The notes beneath the pieces are model-generated. The model worked only from the letters and a program-made list of their open reading frames with translations, was not told the DNA's origin and ran no database searches. The position numbers and the translations under genes are program-made. A stretch of 64,000 nt of DNA, taken from the NCBI RefSeq assembly GCF_035222275.1, contig NW_026946359.1:2852001-2916000 (forward strand), written 5' to 3'. This DNA comes from Podospora bellae-mahoneyi. Taxonomy: Eukaryota > Ascomycota > Sordariomycetes > Sordariales > Podosporaceae. Positions 44,449 to 57,116 of the stretch are shown here, piece after piece; the stretch's first letter is position 1; each line of letters opens with the position of its first letter.

Positions 44449-47400
44449 AGGGGAGGGGTTGTGGGCTGTGTTTTAGTTTTTGAACGCCTTTGTTTTGCGG
44501 GAGGTGTTTTTGACAGAAAGGGTCAGGCTGGTGTGCTTTGTGAGCAGTGTTTAGGTGTTGGAGAGGGGGCTTTTTGACGGGGTGTATCAAGGTTGATGAT
44601 GTTCCCCCGGGTTGCGAGGTGTCCAACTTTTTGCTTTTTTCGCGATCAGTTTTTGCAGGATTATTATGATGGAACACAAAGAATGATATATGGCATAAGG
44701 ATGAAATTTGGCAAAGGAAACAGGGATGGGTTAGCATCGTATGGATGGACTTGTATGGATTTATGAAAAAGAGGAAGGAAATTTGACTTTCTCTGACCTT
44801 ATGTTTTGGCGGGAAGTTGCTCGGCTGGGAATTCGAGCATATGGTGTTTGCATTTGCGTGTTTTGTTACTCTGTTGGTTGTTTAGATATATATCTATCGA
44901 GGAGCGTTTGAGATGACTTGATCAATAATTCGGGGTTTTTTTTTTTTTTCGAACATTGATATTTTGATTTGCGGTTTCATTTTGCGGTTTTTATTTCTAT
45001 AGTCAAGTCAAGACCAATGATTTCTCCCAAAAAGGCTGGGAAAGCCAAGTGCCACGCCACCAGCCAATCTTCCCATTTTCTAGCTCTGGTGTGGCCGCAT
45101 ATAGCGACGCCCGTGGCGGAGATTTCACCAGATATATTTCGCCCAGTGAGACATTCCATACAGTGGCATACTGCCCACCACACAAGTGCTGTACAACTCA
45201 GGGGCTTCAAGTGACAGCTTCCGAGGCAGTCAAAAGTGGCGTGTTCCAGCTTCTGTACTCTGTGTTCTGGTGCGCCCTGCTGTGTAAATACTCACTCGCC
45301 CCCCTGAACCGATCGCAGAAAATACCACGCAGCCTCTCTCCATGCTCGAAAAAAAAACCATCCGAGAATTCGGTGGCGGTGTTTGGTGTTTCTTCCGTCA
45401 AAGCTGTAACTTGCTTCTTCGAAACTTGTGTGACCCAGCCGGTGATACCAACGGAAATTGAGTCGCCGCCGGTCTTAGGAGGTTGGCAACCGAATTTCTC
45501 GAATGGAAACCCTCGAAGAAAGTAGACACACTTCTCTGGATCGGCCCGGCCCGAGTCCCGATAACGAATTCCCGATGCCGATGAGGTTCGAGTCTTCTTT
45601 AACAACCGTCCGGCATCGCTTCCGAGTCACGGTATCAGATGGTCAGATCAGAACCCCAGATCAGCTTTACCAGGTCGGCCGAAACGTTCCCTTGGTGATA
45701 CTGTCCGGGAACTTTCACACCAAGAACGCAGACTTGATCGTTTCAGCAAACGAGTGAACGGAGACACAACCGACGGGATGGTGCACGAGTAATGACCCCT
45801 CTGCATCTTTAATAATGACATCACTGTATCTGTTCCTGCATTTGTCGTCGAGTCTGTGCCATCCGCACCTGAGGGTTAGCGTGCCGGCAGATGTCGAGGC
45901 CTGCCCGGGGTATCCTATGCTGATGAGTACGGGGATGGTGCTGGAACAACGTGAGAGCAGATCCCCCAAGTCTGAGAGCCGCAATTCCCGTACCACGGCG
46001 AGAAAATGGGGGTTAACGGACAACATGTAGTCCCAGTGTTTACCTTGTGATGATAACAAGAACACATCAGGGTCTAAAGAAGCTTACACCGGAAGAAGCC
46101 GAGTTCCTAGACAGGAAGGCGGCCCGCCTGAAGGAGAACCGTGATTGGCTGGGAGGCGGCGATCAAGGGTCTGGAGATCAAGCTGCGACATGGCCGATGT
46201 TGTCCGGGTCATGCCAGCTCTTGGGGAGAGTGGGGGGGGATAGCTCGGCAAGCTACGGGATCTCAGCATGGACTGGAAGCTTGCATCGAATTGCGAACAG
46301 ATATCTGCGACGGCACGAGAGTTACCGAGTCGACGGATGGCTGGGGTGTTGTTGATCGAGAACTTCACGGTAGCGAGGGTTAGTGTCTAGCGGGCTTTGA
46401 GCTCCATGTAGTAAAGCTGGCTGTAGGTATCACGAGCATGATGCCGTGCATGCTCGTCCGATCATGATTTTTACTGTCAAGGGCCAAAGCGAGGGCTCTG
46501 CTGCTTCTTGACTGACAGCTTGCAGGCGAGCGCATGCAGGTCCAGTCCAGGGTGGCAGCATTCATGCGGGCATGCTCCGACATGCCGCTCCCCCTCCAAC
46601 CACAACCCGGAGCTCAACATGCCCGAGTCGATAGCTGGGGAGCAGACAGTCAGTAGCCGTGTCTCAGTGCAATGCGTCTAGGTCTGGTTGGTTGCCCGAA
46701 TGCCGGAGACATGGCGGTGATCGCACTCTTGTTCATGGAGGGAATGGCGTCGGGTTGACAGCGAAGCGTGCAGATGGAGCACTTTTTGCTGGCTGGAACC
46801 GACCTATGGCCGGGCACCGAGAGACCAGCGCTGCCAACACAGATGCAGATTGGGAGCTTCCAGCTTGTTTCTCGGCCAAGGTTAGCTCATCGTCAGCCAA
46901 TGAAGCTGATGTGTGTTGTCACTCCCCGGATCGTGCGGAGGAGCAGTATCATCAGTCCATGACGAGCGGTTGGACAGAGAGGGCAGCCCCACCCCCAACG
47001 CTTTCCAGTGATATTCCGCATCGGCCAGAGGATGGAGTACAGACAACGGCGAACATCTCCCCGGCGGAGGTGGAGGTTTTCTGGTAAGGTAGTCTGGGGT
47101 GCTGCAGGTCGGTGTAAGTGAGCCGAGCAGTGGATGTCTTGTACCTACATCAAGTGCCGAGCGAGCCATGTTCATCTCAAGGGTACCACAGAGGGGTCGC
47201 GGCCAGCGGATGTGGTCGAGGAGGCGTGTGGGCGTGTGTGTGTATGTATTGGAATATTGGACATTTTGGGAGTAGTTCTCTGGCGACTTATGAACTCCCA
47301 CGTGTGCGGGATTCGGGATATTCTTATTAAAGAATAAAAAAAATGCTGGACAAAAAGATGTCCAGTCAAGAGTCAGGATGGCCCGTCTCGAATTTCAGCG

Positions 47401-48378
47401 GAGCCAGGATGAAACAAGGGAATGAGATCACGGAGGCACAACAACAGGCAGGTACCCTGTGAGCAACCCCACTTGTCACGAACGTCGCCGCGTCGGGCAC
47501 AACTCCAGGAGGGAGCGACTCAGCCTGGCACCCAATCTTCAAGGCTAGAGATCCATGAGGACACCCCAGCCTCAAAGCGTAAAAACAGCCCGTCTCTCTC
47601 CCTGAAGGAAAAACCAGTTGGCTCATTCATCAGCTGTGCTTGGAGGTACTACACAGTAGATGAGAAAAAGAGGGAGCGCCGCGGCTCATTTAAAAGAATC
47701 AAGCGCCCGGGGCCCGGAACACAGCTTCACTTTCACACCTGAGAAATATAATATTCGGTCCTGGTCTGTTCCTGAACGGGCTTGCAGCAAATCGTTAGCA
47801 ATTGCAGCTCGACACAGCAACTAAACCTAATTCAGCCTGTCATCCAAGACACAAGGTCACTTTTGGCCCACGTCCCCGCGAAACGCTACTTTGATCAAGA
47901 ACCCACGCGCCCTCCCGACCCAGTGAAGCAATTTCCTGGGGGCCTGCTCGACCCGGTCGCCATCACAGTTCCAGCGCCCCTGAAGAACAGCTCGCCGCCC
48001 GCCTGAAGACAGAGAGTGGGAAACAATCGTCTCTTTTCCATTCTCACCATTTTCAACATTCTCAGTCAAATTCTCCTTCTCCGAGCACTCATTTTGCCTC
48101 TCTCTTTTGATACCTGATACCTTAGATACCCTGGCCACCTCAGCCTTGCTGTTTAGCGGGACGTACTGCCCAATCGAGACACCACCATCACCACACCCCC
48201 CCACCCCCCAGACCGCCGCCAATTGCTCTCGCTCACCCACTCAGCTGTGAGCTCGCCGACCAAAATAAATATTTCTTTTTTTCTTTCTCTTCTTCCAAAA
48301 GATAGCATATTTTACGCCAGTTCCCGCCGCCCACCCACCGTCTTTTCTCCCCCGCTCAACCCAGTTTTCGACCATTGA
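44449..48378. other. 3.9-kb region without a recognisable gene
   Basis: The UNG 3' flank and the long upstream region of MSB1. Immediately before MSB1 (48000-48378) the plus strand is CT-rich, as usual for fungal promoters and leaders. Frames of 80-158 codons elsewhere overlap antisense frames and show no domain. Confidence 0.45.
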
Positions 48379-51300
48379 ATGTTTCGGTCTTCCACTCCTG
48401 ACCCTCCAAAATCCAAGACACGCTTCTGGAACAAGATGCCGAGTCTTTTCTCCCGCCTCAAGGGCAAGGACGGGAAGAAATCCAAAAAGGGCCAGCTCGA
48501 TCTCGACGACCAATTAGCAAAGAAACCACGATGGGAGGGCGACGCCTGGGCTCGCAAGACGGTCGATCCTGAGGAGGTGGAGGAATTGCTTCGATTTTCT
48601 ACAGAAGAGCTCAAGGCGCGAGGTACGATGACATCAATTTCGGCACTGCTGCTGCTGCGCCCACCCTCCACTCCCCCATCAATTCGCTAACGGCTAGCTT
48701 GCAGCTCTCGATCTTCCCTTTTTACTACTTCCCTTCCGACCAACGTCGGACCCGAGTGCTGTTCGCACCTTTGTGCGACACCTTTTCGGCAACAGAGATG
48801 GCGCCCAAACACTGTATGGAGAGGCATTGGCGCAGGAGCTGCGCATGACGGAGCCCATGGTACGACTGAAACAGAGTTGAGGGTGGTGCTGGTTTGAGAC
48901 TCGATACTGATTTTGTGGCACAGGTTATCTCGGGCGTTGTGAAATGGTGCTGGAGCAGACTTCCGGGCGGTGTGGTAGGGTGGGATTCTTATGAGTTGTT
49001 CAGCCTTGGAGAGCAAGACTCGAACCTGGCCAGAGACTCTTTCAAGACCTTTATTCCGCTCAGCTTTGAGAACAGAAAGGCGCAGGCGCAAATCGTCTTT
49101 CACTTTTTCGACCTGCTGTCGGCAGTTGCCGCCCACGGGAAGACGAACGGGTTCGGCGGGCGCAAACTCTCACGGATGGCTGCATGGTGGGCTTTCGAGC
49201 AGACCGAAGCCGACAGGGCCAATGGGTTCGAGGGCGCGTACAAGGCGTGGCTCAAGGCTGCCGATGCTACAAGCCATCTTTTCTTTGCGTACCTCAGATC
49301 CCTCGCGCCAGAACCAGTGGTTGGCGGCATTTCGCTGCTACCCATGTCGTTGCAGAAGCTTCTCCAGGAGACCGAATACCCGCCGCAGAGGCCCCATCTC
49401 TTGCAAACATCTACTTACAGGGTTGCCATGATAGTCGATACTGTTTCACCAACACCGTTTGCCCTCTTGAGACGAGCCAACCACTTCCAATACCGCGACG
49501 ACGACCGAGCTTTGAAGCAGTGGTCTGAATACGAGGATCCCATCAAGGCCCTGACCGAGGAGTGCGTCAGAGTTCTTCGGGCCATCTCGGCCGCGAACCA
49601 GTCACACGCCGTTTCGAGTTCGAAACACTCGACCAGTCTTCGTGACGCTTCGTGGTCTCGATTTGAGGACATTGGGTTTGCGAGTGCTCTGGAGGAGGAA
49701 GACGAATTGGACGACTCGCTGGCAGTTCAACGACAACAGCAGGGAATGCGGAACACGCCCGCCTCTGGCAACGACTTGGGACGGCCAACAACACCATCCT
49801 GGGCCGACTTTTTGTCTTCGGGTTTCGTTGACGAGAAGAGCAACACGAGCCACTTGCTGCCGCCTGACAAGGTCCTTCCCCCCATCGAGACGAACCTCCG
49901 CCAACGCAGCTCGCAGTCCCACAGACCGAGACTCGAGAACGAAAACCATCTTGAACCTGGCGAGCTCGCTAGCATCACCCGCTTCGATCTTGATGATGCT
50001 TTCTGGTGGGTTTGGCTGACCAGTTTGGCTCCTGAGGAGACTTCGGAAAGGAAGTCTACTTTTGGGCGCTGTGCCGTGATTGAGACTATTATTCGAGATG
50101 GTCGCTGGTTGGTCATGGAGGAAATCGTCAAGGGCGCTGCCCCTGATCCGGCCGAGGGAGCCTACATTGCGGAGAAGAAGGGCTTCTTCAGTTGGACCCG
50201 CCGTTCCAAGACTTCTGGCCTGAACAGGAGAAAGTCGACCGCAGGAAAGCATGCTTTGGAAAAGAGCGATAATTACCTGAACACGAGCTCCACCATGGGC
50301 TTCAGCAAGACCAGCATTGGCCCTGACCAGCAAGCCAAGATTCAGGCAGCTGCGCAACAGCTCCAGGCCCAGGAGAGGCAAAAGGCCCAACCCCAGGCCG
50401 TGGAGCGGAGGGGGAGGAGCGATGCCGACTACATGCACGAGAAGACCAACAGCGTCTTCACACTGCAGGCGAGCATCCTTAATGAGGCGTCTCCGGCTGT
50501 TAAGTGGGCGAACAAGTATGACAAGGACGCGATTAGAGAGGCCTATTTGGCAGATAACAGCGCCGGCCGTGGCGATAGCACAGCTTCTAGCGTCAACGGA
50601 ATCACTCCTCCTGCTGCAAATGGCAATGAGCGTCCTCCTCAGCCGCCTCCCAAGTCAACACCGCAACCTCAACCTGCCCCGATCACTATCCCCGCACCCG
50701 CTACTGTTACTCCTCGGACAGAAACGCCGACCCCAGAGACGCCCAGGGCCGCAGAGAAGGAGCTGGAAGCACCCAAAGATGTCCACCCTGTCGAACGGGT
50801 ATCTGACGGTGGAGGTCGAAGCACGCCTGCGCCTCCACCCAAGCCCAAGGATCAGGTCGCCAGCGTCACTAGCATGGAGTTGACTCGTGAGCAAATGGTT
50901 TCGCCCGAGCCCGATAGTCCGGAGAGGAAGCAGAATAAGCTGCAGAAGGAATTATCCAAGAGTCCCACTGCTACCGGCGGCTTCAGGAAACTGTTCGGTC
51001 GTGCTAGGAGGTCATCCAAGGTGCCTGATAGCGCTCCTGAGCAGCTCAACAGCATGCTTGCTTCCCCAACAGCTGCCGCTGCCGCTGCCCCCGTCAAGGC
51101 CATCACCCCTGAGCAACCTCCGAAGCAGGAAACTCCTCAACCATTGCCCCCCAAGGTTGAGCCGGCTACGGCCCTTCCTGCTCGCAAGGCGGTTCCTCCC
51201 GCGGCGGCTCCTGCTGCCGCCCCAGCTCCCGCCCCAGTGGCTGCTGCTCCTGAGCCTCAGACCGAACCCACCTATGAGCCGTCTGTTCATGAGGATGTGT

Positions 51301-51905
51301 CCCGCGTCAACACTCGGGATGCTGCCGCTGCCAGCGAGGAGTTCTCCCGCTTTGATCAGGGACCTCTCCTTGACCAGCCCGCGTTTGTTCCGGATGAAGA
51401 GGACACCGACACTGATGATGCCGTGCCCCCTCCTATTGCCCGGCACTCGTCCCGCTCCCCTCTGCCATCGCCTGCGTTGCCACAAGCTCCCAAGCAACAG
51501 GCACCCGCACCTGCACCTGCGCCAGCTAAGCGTCAGCTTCCAGCGCCGGCGCCCGCCGTACCCGAGGCGATGGATCGCTGGGCTCAGATTCGTAAGAACG
51601 CTGCTGAGCGCGCGGCCCAGCGTGGCCCGGCTTCTCCTGCCTCTCCACCGCCGCCAGTATCGCCAGAGATGCGGAGACCTGCTCCCAGGTTCGCCAGAAA
51701 GGACGAGACTGATGGGGACACCAGCGGTGAAGAGAGTAAGTTCTTTTTGTGTCCACCAACCATGATTGAATTCAACTAACGGTCTGTTCCAGCTATCGAG
51801 TCCCGGGTAGCCCGCATCAAGGCCAGAGTGGCCGAGTTGACCAGTAATCAGGAAGGCATGGGCGGACCAGGTGCTCGCTCACCACCGCCTCCGATTCGTC
51901 GTTAG
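48379..51905 (+). CDS. MSB1: Msb1/Mug8-type morphogenesis protein
   Basis: Exons 48379-48622, 48705-48859, 48924-51735 and 51793-51905 encode 1,107 residues. The first 450 residues form the conserved Msb1/Mug8 (RhoGAP-like) region. It includes LDLPFLLLPFRPTSDPSAVR, VVKWCWSRLPGGVVGWDSYE, AQIVFHFFDLLSAVAAHG and SRMAAWWAFE. The rest is a Pro/Ala/Gln-rich disordered tail, with a short amphipathic segment at the very end (ESRVARIKARVAEL). Yeast Msb1 supports polarised growth with Cdc42, Bem1 and Rho1 at bud sites. In a mould the likely site is the hyphal tip or septum. The small last exon holds the C-terminal coiled segment, and skipping it would remove that. Codons are C-ending throughout, unlike the G-rich 3' ends of neighbouring genes. 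Confidence 0.88.
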
Positions 51906-52139
51906 GAGCGATACAGTTGCGGTTTTCCAATCAGATCTCGGCGAAAAGATACAGAGGCTGCTTCTCGAGAGCGGAGGGCCTCGTTAATAAATCGCCAGTA
52001 TCTTTATTACTTGACATGATTTTCACTATCAACGCCAACACGAAACCCTATAGAGAACGGACAGAGAGGGGTGGGGGTGATAACAAAAGCAAAAAAGCGA
52101 AATTTTCTTGTCGAGATTTTGAGGTGGCATTTTTTGGTG

Positions 52140-52146
<7 letters not shown>

Positions 52147-52198
<52 letters not shown>
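52147..52198. repeat. (AC)26 microsatellite
   Basis: A 52-bp uninterrupted AC run about 240 bp after the MSB1 stop codon, probably in its 3' UTR. Confidence 0.95.
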
Positions 52199-52201
<3 letters not shown>

Positions 52202-52806
52202 CACACACAGCCACACACATTATTACCCAGTCATGTTTATTGTTATTTTGTTCTTTTTTTTTCTGCAGACTATTACCCCCAGTTCTTGTTGTTTTTTCTG
52301 CTTTTGCAAAGTCTTTTGCTGTTGCTGCTGCTGCTGTTGTTGTTATTTGCTTTGTTGTTTTCTTCTGATGGTGTGTTGTTGTGTGTGGGATACCCGTTTG
52401 TCTTTAATGTTTGAGAGGGACAGAATTTCAAAAGGGGGGGAGGGGAGCAAGGGGCAGAAGAGGGAGAGGGATTTTGCACGGTTTAGTTGTATGAAAGTAA
52501 TATACCACTTTTTGATGTTTTGTTCTTTTGTGTGTTTAAAGCTGCTTGTTCTTTTGGCTTTTTTTGGGCGATTTTAATGGGGGGGTTCATTGCTATACTA
52601 TTACCGTTCTGCGGCGTATGATACCACCGTATATGATACTTTTTGTTCAATCTGGAAGAGTCAAAGATGGGTAGTTTTTGGGGGTTGGCATAAATGGTAA
52701 TGTTCTTCTCTTCTTCACGCGGGATGCTATGTTGGGAGGTGAGACATTTCAGCTGGAGGGGTTGACTATATCTTGGTAATGTTCTCAAGCCGCGATTTGG
52801 CATGCC

Positions 52807-52828
52807 AGAGAGAGAGAGAGAGAGAGAG
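52807..52828. repeat. (AG)11 microsatellite
   Basis: Eleven AG units in intergenic DNA between MSB1 and the chitinase. Confidence 0.95.
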
Positions 52829-53846
52829 TGGGTGATTGATCGCCACGCGGGGAGGTAAGTGGTTGAGTCTGTTGTTGCAAGGAAGTTGAGTGCAAGTCCA
52901 TTTCTACATGTGGCAGGGTTCGCAGTGGTGTGGGTGGGTAAGTGGTGCTTTCTTGAGAGGTTGGGCAGTGCCAGACGTTTGCTCCTTATCTCGAGTAAGT
53001 ACAGAATCACCACTGCACCTACCGAAGAGTATGTATGTACCGGAAGATTTTGGCTTGATATACTATGTATACCCGACTTTGGCGGCATAAACGTTTTTGC
53101 ACATCTCCCGAAGATATGGGGGAGGGAGTAGGTGGTCGGTAGATCGGAGGTAGTTACAAGCTTTTTGGTGATTTTCAGGGCAGGATGTGATCGTCGATGG
53201 ACCGGATTGACATCAACAAACACCAATCGCAGAAGAAGAGGTTATCGCCGGACGGTTTAAAGGATGGGGAGATCATTTGTCTGCTGGATTTTGGATATTG
53301 CGACTCTGCCGGAGCTTCTCCCGCGGGGTTATAGTAGGGGTCTGAGGTATAGTGCTCATACCACCTTGCTCGGTGCTGGGAGCCGTGAGGATTTCGACTT
53401 TGTCTAACGATTCTCCTAGGTTCTGTTGTACAGTATCAAACCTCACTTCGATCAGGTACCCCAGTTCATGTTTCGACGGCCCGGTCATCCCGATCAGAAA
53501 CTGGGAAGGAAAAGAGTACCAATCTCATTCAGCTCAGGCTAAAGATAGGTTTTTGTGTCTGGATCAATGACACGGTCGGATGTCGACGAAGAATGTGGGA
53601 CAGGATCGGTCTGGAGCAGGTTTCTCTCGCGCGCTTTCATATTTCAACGAGGCGAAAGTTCCCATCCCTTCCTTGGTGTGCCCAGAAGATCTTGAATGTG
53701 GCCGTCGACATTCCTTACCGGTTCTACGCTGAACCTACATTCCTTTGCCCTCAAACCCTTTACGCGTGGGTTGCTTTAAAACCACCTACCTTCACATCAC
53801 CTCCAGTCCTTTCTGTGTCAGCAGATTTTGAGAGGGTTGGTTGAAA

Positions 53847-55488
53847 ATGTTGACCACAGCTACGATCCTCGTCCCCTTTTTGCTTGGTGGATTCCAAGTT
53901 GTGAAGGCGGCACCGAAGCAGGTTATTCAGTTGAGTCCGCAGGAGGGGCTGGAGATTGTGTGCAATGCGGGGAGGTCTACGACGGTGACGGTTACGAGGA
54001 CGGTGGAGGTTGCGAGGACGGTGGAGGTTGCGAGGACGGTTTCGGTGATGGTTACCACGGGTGCACCGCAGGCTTCGGTTGGGGTGGTACGGAGTAGCTC
54101 CGGCTTGAGGGTGGTGTCGAGTAGTTCGAGGACTGGGACGGTGCCGTCGAGTACTGCTGGGTCTGTTGTTGGGGGTGGGGGTGGGAATGGGACGGGGTTT
54201 AGGAATGCGGTTTATTTTACGAATTGGTGAGTTCTTATCAACAATGAGTGGAGAGGGAAGGGGGCTAATGGTGAATAGGGGCATCTACGGCAACAACTTC
54301 CAGCCTCAGGACTTGCCGGCCGACAGAATCACGCATGTGCTGTATTCGTTTGCGGATATTGCTTCTAATGGGGAGGTGTAGGTTTCTTATCTTTTCACAT
54401 GCACAAGAAAACCGAGAACGCGGGCTAAGTGATCAACACACAGATTCTCCTCAGACACCTACTCCGACCTCGAAAAGCGCTACCCGACCGACTCCTGGAA
54501 CGACCAAGGCAACAACGCCTACGGCTGCGTCAAGCAGATGTACCTCCTCAAGAAGAAGCACCGCCAGCTCAAGGTGCTGCTTTCCATCGGCGGGTGGACG
54601 TACTCGCCCAAATTCGCCCCCGTGGCTGCCACCGCCGCTGGCCGCAAAAGGTTTTGCTCTTCGGCGGTGAAGCTGGTCCAAGACTGGGGGTTTGACGGGT
54701 TGGATATCGACTGGGAGTACCCGGCCTCTGCGACCGAAGCCGCTGATTTTGTTTCGCTGCTGAAAGAGTGCAGAGAGGCCTTGGATGAGTACTCTGCCAA
54801 GCACGCAAAGGGGTATCACATGCCTATTACTATTGCTTGTCCGGCGGGTCCGACGCATTATGGCCAGATGGATATCCCACGGATGGATAAGTATATTGAC
54901 GCGTGGCATCTTATGGCGTATGACTATGCCGGGTCGTGGGATAGTGTCTCGGGGCATCAGAGCAATGTTTTCCTTAGCACGACTAACCCGAACTCTACAA
55001 AATTCTCGACGGAGAAGGCGGTGAATGATTATGTGGCCAAGGGGGTCGCGCCGGGGAAGATTGTGCTGGGACTGCCGCTTTATGGGAGGGGGTTTGAGGC
55101 TACGAGTGGGCCGGGGAGGCCGTATAATGGAATTGGCGAGGGGTCGGCGCAGGCGGGGATTTGGAATTATAAGGATTTGCCTAGGCCGGGGGCGAAAGAG
55201 TTTTGGGATGAGCAGGCGGTTGCGGCGTGGAGTTTTGATGAGAGGAAGCAGGAGTTTATTAGTTATGATACGGTTAGGAGTGCGGTGGAGAAGGTGAAGT
55301 ATTTGAAGGGGAAGGGGTTGGGGGGGACGGTGTTTTGGGAGGCGGCGGGGGATAAGGTGAGGGAGGAGGAGAGTTTGGTGAGGACGGTGGTGAGGGAGTT
55401 TGGGGGGACGGATAGCTTGACGGGGGCTTTGAACCTGTTGAGTTATCCAGTTAGTGAGTACGATAATATTAGGGCGGGAATGCCTTGA
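53847..55488 (+). CDS. Secreted GH18 chitinase
   Basis: Exons 53847-54226, 54279-54377 and 54444-55488 (introns 52 and 66 nt) encode 507 residues. A signal peptide (residues 1-21, hydrophobic [11 protein letters not shown], cleavage after KA) is followed by about 100 Ser/Thr/Val-rich residues, then a GH18 barrel. It begins [20 protein letters not shown]. Catalytic [10 protein letters not shown] has Glu251 as the proton donor. [11 protein letters not shown] and [12 protein letters not shown] are other family motifs. It hydrolyses chitin outside the cell or in the wall. The layout resembles subgroup A class V fungal chitinases, which serve wall remodelling and autolysis, and no chitin-binding module is visible. 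The Ser/Thr-rich part is unusual for subgroup A and contains an 18-bp coding repeat (53996-54040). It is followed by the tandem small secreted proteins on the opposite strand. Confidence 0.93.
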
Positions 55489-55766
55489 TAGGGGGTTGTG
55501 ATGGGAGGGTTGGGTGGTGTTTTGTTTTGCAATTTTGTACATATTGGTTTGTTTTTTTGGTTCGGGACGTTTACCACTTCTTGTCTCTCCTTTAGGACAC
55601 CTTGTCTGGCTTCGGCTTCATGTTGGAGTTTGTATTTCTCTTCTTCTTTTGCAATTTTTGGCCTGATACTATAGCAATACGGCCATCTTTGATGATGAAT
55701 ATATTCCAGGTTTCCTTGACTTCATCACCTCCTGTCTGCTATCCAGCGTCCGCATTCCTTCCTCCA

Positions 55767-56093
55767 CTAAATATCAGCGACGCATTTACACCAGTCAAAG
55801 CACGGTGACTCCTCATGGCCCGATTTTTTCGCCTTGACCTCGTTGTTATCGTCACAATAGAACCCGAGGTCTTTGCAGTCCTGGCTCACGTCCAAGTCGG
55901 CGATAGGACATTGGAGTACAAGGAGTGCTGACTCGGCTTTGGGGATCTTTGGTGAACTAATCAGTGCAAAAGCTTGACCGGTGCCCGTCACCAACAGAGC
56001 GAGTGCCGCAATCAACTACCAGGTAAGATGAAAAGTGTGTGAGTTATTTCTGGCTAAACAAGTGTGCTAAGTCAAGTGGAGGCATACCTTCAT
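55767..56093 (-). CDS. Small secreted six-cysteine protein, family member 1
   Basis: Exon 1 is only ATGAAG (56093-56088). A 72-nt GT-AG intron follows, then exon 2 (56015-55767), giving 84 residues. Exon 2 opens LIAALALLVTGTGQAFA, a clear signal peptide once MK is joined to it. The mature part has six cysteines spaced C-x10-C-x6-C-x17-C-x3-C-x-C, with the core CPIADLDVSQDC and the motifs DLGFYCDD and SPCFDWCKC. It is acidic and Lys-containing. I do not recognise the family. Size, secretion and Cys content are those of fungal effector-like or antimicrobial peptides. It is one of three head-to-tail paralogues beside a chitinase. It is transcribed toward the chitinase, with about 280 bp between the stop codons. 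Confidence 0.82.
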
Positions 56094-56399
56094 GTTTTTG
56101 ATGGAGTTTTGCCTCAGTCTTCGTCAGATTTCGTGGCAAGGCTGTTGATTGACTGACTTGGACTGGATGAATTCACGTAGTGGAAAGGAACAAAGCTGCT
56201 GTTATACCTCCAGGCCGCAGTATCACACCAACTCGGTCCCGGCAATCTTTTTTCGGAGCACAGTAACCCCAAGTAATGTTGCATACATCGTCGTCCAAGT
56301 GGTTACAATGTTTCATGATATTTCCCCAGAGTCAGGTTACTCCTGAATGATATTTTCCCATGCTCAAGTTACAGGATGTACAACGCTAGGCCCCTTTCT

Positions 56400-56699
56400 T
56401 CACAAACGAACACACTTGCACCATTCAAAGCAAGGTGACTCTTCAAACCCAGCTTCGACGGCTTGAACCGACCCATCGTCTTCGCAGTAGAAGCCGTAGT
56501 CTTCACATTCTTTGGCCACGTTCAAGTCTGCAATGGGGCAGTCAAGATGGCCTAGCTGCTCGTCGGGTGTTGTTGTAGCATCGGGGGTGGCTGGGAGGGC
56601 AAGGCCTACTGCTGCGAGGGCAAGTATAGCGAGGGTGGTGAGCTGAGAGGTGTTAGTATTCATCTCGATATCTGAAACTAGGTAGAACCATGCCTTCAT
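56400..56699 (-). CDS. Small secreted six-cysteine protein, family member 2 (GC-AG intron)
   Basis: By comparison with its neighbours, exon 1 is ATGAAG (56699-56694) and exon 2 is 56642-56400, giving 82 residues. The signal peptide is LTTLAILALAAVGLALP. The mature protein keeps the same cysteine spacing (C-x10-C-x6-C-x17-C-x3-C-x-C), with core CPIADLNVAKEC and motifs GFYCEDD and SPCFEWCKC. The intron between the exons (56693-56643) is 51 nt and has GC, not GT, at its 5' end. It is also free of stops and divisible by three, so an unspliced messenger would give a 99-residue form with a displaced hydrophobic segment. A TATAAA motif lies about 135 bp upstream on the coding strand. Confidence 0.78.
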   Translation of the reverse strand: MKAWFYLVSDIEMNTNTSQLTTLAILALAAVGLALPATPDATTTPDEQLGHLDCPIADLNVAKECEDYGFYCEDDGSVQAVEAGFEESPCFEWCKCVRL

Positions 56700-57065
56700 G
56701 GTTGGTGACTGTTGGGGGTGCTCGATGACGGTTGATGGTGGGTTTGAGTGTAGGAAGGCGTTGGGGTGATTGGGATAGACTGGGTGCTTGAAAGCTATGA
56801 AGATTGTGCAATATGTTCTGCTTGTTTTATACCTATCTAACACGCCTCATGTGTAATCAGGCCTCCAAATTTCATGGAATGTTGGTTGGAATACCAAGAG
56901 AACACCTGATGTCTTGAATCCTATATCCCCTGGAATCTTATGATAACGAAGCTCATGATAATCAACCGAATTCCTCTCTAACTTGAAACCACTTCTCCAC
57001 GGAGCTTAACAGAACCCCGAGGCTGAAGACACCTAGGGCTCACCTTCGCATCTCAACCCGCGAGC

Positions 57066-57116
57066 GAGCGAGCCAATAGCCAGATATTTCCTCTGTACCT
57101 CCCCGTTCTCGTCACA
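57066..57116 (-). pseudogene. Degenerate remnant of a fourth family member
   Basis: On the minus strand, just downstream of member 3, a short frame reads CDENGEVQ followed by GSL. The distance from Cys to GSL (17 residues) is the same as in member 3, which has CDSDGAVK at the same place. Only this 17-codon block is recognisable. The flanks no longer resemble the family. It looks like the remains of a duplicated C-terminal half. Confidence 0.4.

Larger units (their letters stand above)
51906..53846. other. Intergenic region with microsatellites
   Basis: The MSB1 3' flank and the chitinase promoter. Holds an (AC)26 run, a CTG/TTG-rich stretch (52315-52350) and an (AG)11 run. A 247-codon minus-strand frame (52483-53226) spans these repeats and resembles no family. 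Confidence 0.5.

Noticed and set aside
52483-53226. 247-codon minus-strand frame downstream of MSB1
   Set aside because: It runs through an AG microsatellite and T-rich 3' flank DNA, is rich in Ser, His and Asn, and shows no domain or signal peptide. Likely chance.
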